From an uncultured Lachnospiraceae bacterium (GTDB lineage Bacteria > Bacillota > Clostridia > Lachnospirales > Lachnospiraceae), in NCBI GenBank assembly GCA_934371505.1, contig CAKRNW010000054.1, positions 1 through 14,275 of the forward strand: a DNA stretch of 14,275 nucleotides. Direction: 5' to 3'. Below the pieces are notes generated by a model. That model was given only the letters and a program-made list of their open reading frames with translations, made no database searches and was not told where the DNA came from. The translations under genes and the position numbers were made by a program. Positions 13,268-14,275 of this stretch are shown in pieces. The first letter of the stretch is position 1; every line of letters begins with the position of its first letter.

Positions 13268-14263
13268 CTACCGTGTTTTGGCTGTGGATTCTCTTTCTAT
13301 CAGTTGTCCATGCAGCCGAAACAACTCTCCCTCCTCTTCTTTGTTAATCATTTTGACCAGCTTATCAATGGCAACATCACTGATTTTTTCATAGCCGGTT
13401 TTGACGGTGGTAAGTGTGGGGCGGTACCAGCTCGCCTGCTCAATATCATCCACGCCCACAACCATCACATCCTCCGGAATTCTGCAGCCTGCCTCCAGCA
13501 GCGCGTCCATACAGCCGATGGCACTTAAGTCGTTGGCTGCAAAGAAAGCCTCCGGCAGTGGCTTCCCTTCCTCCAGGAATTGTTTGGTGTTTTTGCAGGC
13601 TGTCTCTCTCTGGAATTTGCCTTCAAAGACATTTTCCGGTTCAATCTCAATGCCGTGTCTGGCGAAACAGTCCCGAAAACCGTTCCATCTGCCTTTGGCA
13701 TCATAATGGGAAAGAATACCCTGAACATGTCCCGGTCTGGTGACACCTTTGCTGATCAGGTATTCCGCCGCGATTTCACCGTCCCGGTAGGAGTCAAAGA
13801 GAACGCTGGATGCCCGTTCCTCCACCACATCCCGATCCAGGAAAATAGTGGGAACCTTCATCCGGAGAATCTGTTCCACATCGTTGTCATCCACATCCTC
13901 CGAGAAAATGACGCACCCATCCACCACTCTGCCGAGTATGTTGTTGATGGCGGATTTGCCTCCGTAGGTCATAAAAATGTTCATCTCATAGCCATGGCGT
14001 TTGCATGCCCAGAACATTTTATCCGCCAGGGTTGCAAAGTAGGGTCCCTGAATGGATGTGACGAAAAATCCAATGGTGTTGGTGGATTTGGATTTGAGAT
14101 TTCTTCCGTTGAGATTGGGGATATACCGGAGTCTGCTGGCAACCTCAAGAATGTGCTCCTTCGTCTCCGGTTTCAGTACATCCACGCCGTTTAACGCATT
14201 GGATACGGTTGAAATTGAAACGCCTGCCTCTCTGGCGATATCTTTGATTGTGACTTTTTCCAT
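13268..14263 (-). CDS. LacI-family transcriptional regulator
   Basis: DNA-binding repressor or activator whose effector is a small metabolite, not readable from sequence. The 331-residue product has normal length. The helix-turn-helix is TIKDIAREAGVSISTVSNAL (5-24), followed by a hinge with Leu56 (GRNLKSKSTNTIG), the residue position that wedges the minor groove in LacI. A periplasmic-binding-protein-like sensor domain follows (about 62-325), with FLDRD and VGVDDIEQASWYRPTLTTV, both family-typical. Start ATG 14263 is preceded by GGAG 8 bases away, at the very edge of the window, so its promoter and operators lie outside. It reads into the MgtC gene with only 34 bases between, suggesting it heads or belongs to the glycerol operon and may control it in response to a sugar or glycerol phosphate. 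Confidence 0.95.
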   Translation of the reverse strand: MEKVTIKDIAREAGVSISTVSNALNGVDVLKPETKEHILEVASRLRYIPNLNGRNLKSKSTNTIGFFVTSIQGPYFATLADKMFWACKRHGYEMNIFMTYGGKSAINNILGRVVDGCVIFSEDVDDNDVEQILRMKVPTIFLDRDVVEERASSVLFDSYRDGEIAAEYLISKGVTRPGHVQGILSHYDAKGRWNGFRDCFARHGIEIEPENVFEGKFQRETACKNTKQFLEEGKPLPEAFFAANDLSAIGCMDALLEAGCRIPEDVMVVGVDDIEQASWYRPTLTTVKTGYEKISDVAIDKLVKMINKEEEGELFRLHGQLIERESTAKTR

Positions 14264-14275
14264 TGTGTGTTCTCC

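Noticed and set aside
13580..14194. Plus-strand open frame of 204 codons.
   Set aside because: It is antisense to the LacI-family gene, which has an intact helix-turn-helix and sensor domain.

Overview
This window looks like chromosomal DNA from a low- to mid-GC Gram-positive anaerobe of the class Clostridia, most likely Lachnospiraceae. Three things point there. The heat-shock operon has the Firmicutes order hrcA-grpE-dnaK-dnaJ behind a perfect CIRCE operator. A DUF6465-type Lys/Ala-rich protein sits beside it, a family I associate mainly with Lachnospiraceae. The glycerol genes use the anaerobic oxidoreductase trio typical of Clostridia. Nothing suggests a phage, plasmid, insertion sequence, CRISPR array or stable RNA gene. 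Almost every base belongs to a gene or a short, explainable intergenic gap, and no gene-free stretch exceeds about 265 bases.

Region 1 (1-4960, minus strand) is the class I heat-shock operon: promoter, CIRCE, hrcA, grpE, dnaK and dnaJ. Only the last few codons of dnaJ run off the left edge. HrcA represses the operon through CIRCE, and GrpE, DnaK and DnaJ form the Hsp70 folding machine. A strong stem-loop lies between dnaK and dnaJ.

Region 2 (4960-5640, plus strand) is one monocistronic gene with its own sigma-A-like promoter, divergent from hrcA. It encodes a 157-residue protein with a lysine/alanine-rich region of 11-residue repeats followed by a compact C-terminal domain. A GC-rich hairpin at 5595-5639 serves as a two-way terminator between this gene and the convergent genes to the right.

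Region 3 (5654-14263, minus strand) is a run of eight genes read right to left: a LacI-family regulator, an MgtC/SapB membrane protein, a GlpA-like flavoprotein with a BFD-type iron-sulfur tail, a pyridine-nucleotide/FAD oxidoreductase, a small DUF1667 iron-sulfur protein, glycerol kinase (glpK), a class I/II PLP aminotransferase, and undecaprenyl-diphosphatase (uppP). Gaps run from about 0 to 100 bases and no factor-independent terminator is visible before 5595-5639, so one long transcript is possible. The core is glycerol use: GlpK makes glycerol-3-phosphate, and the three-protein oxidoreductase probably oxidises it to dihydroxyacetone phosphate without a membrane GlpC subunit. The aminotransferase and uppP are probably only positional neighbours.

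Most of the window is ordinary, well-known biology. The points most worth a second look are the 11-residue-repeat protein beside the CIRCE operon, the GlpC-less oxidoreductase trio, the apparent absence in GlpK of the histidine that the PTS phosphorylates in many Firmicutes, the insertion of MgtC and LacI proteins into the glycerol locus, and several intergenic hairpins, especially three consecutive inverted repeats at 10955-11038. I did not find a clear, wholly new system.
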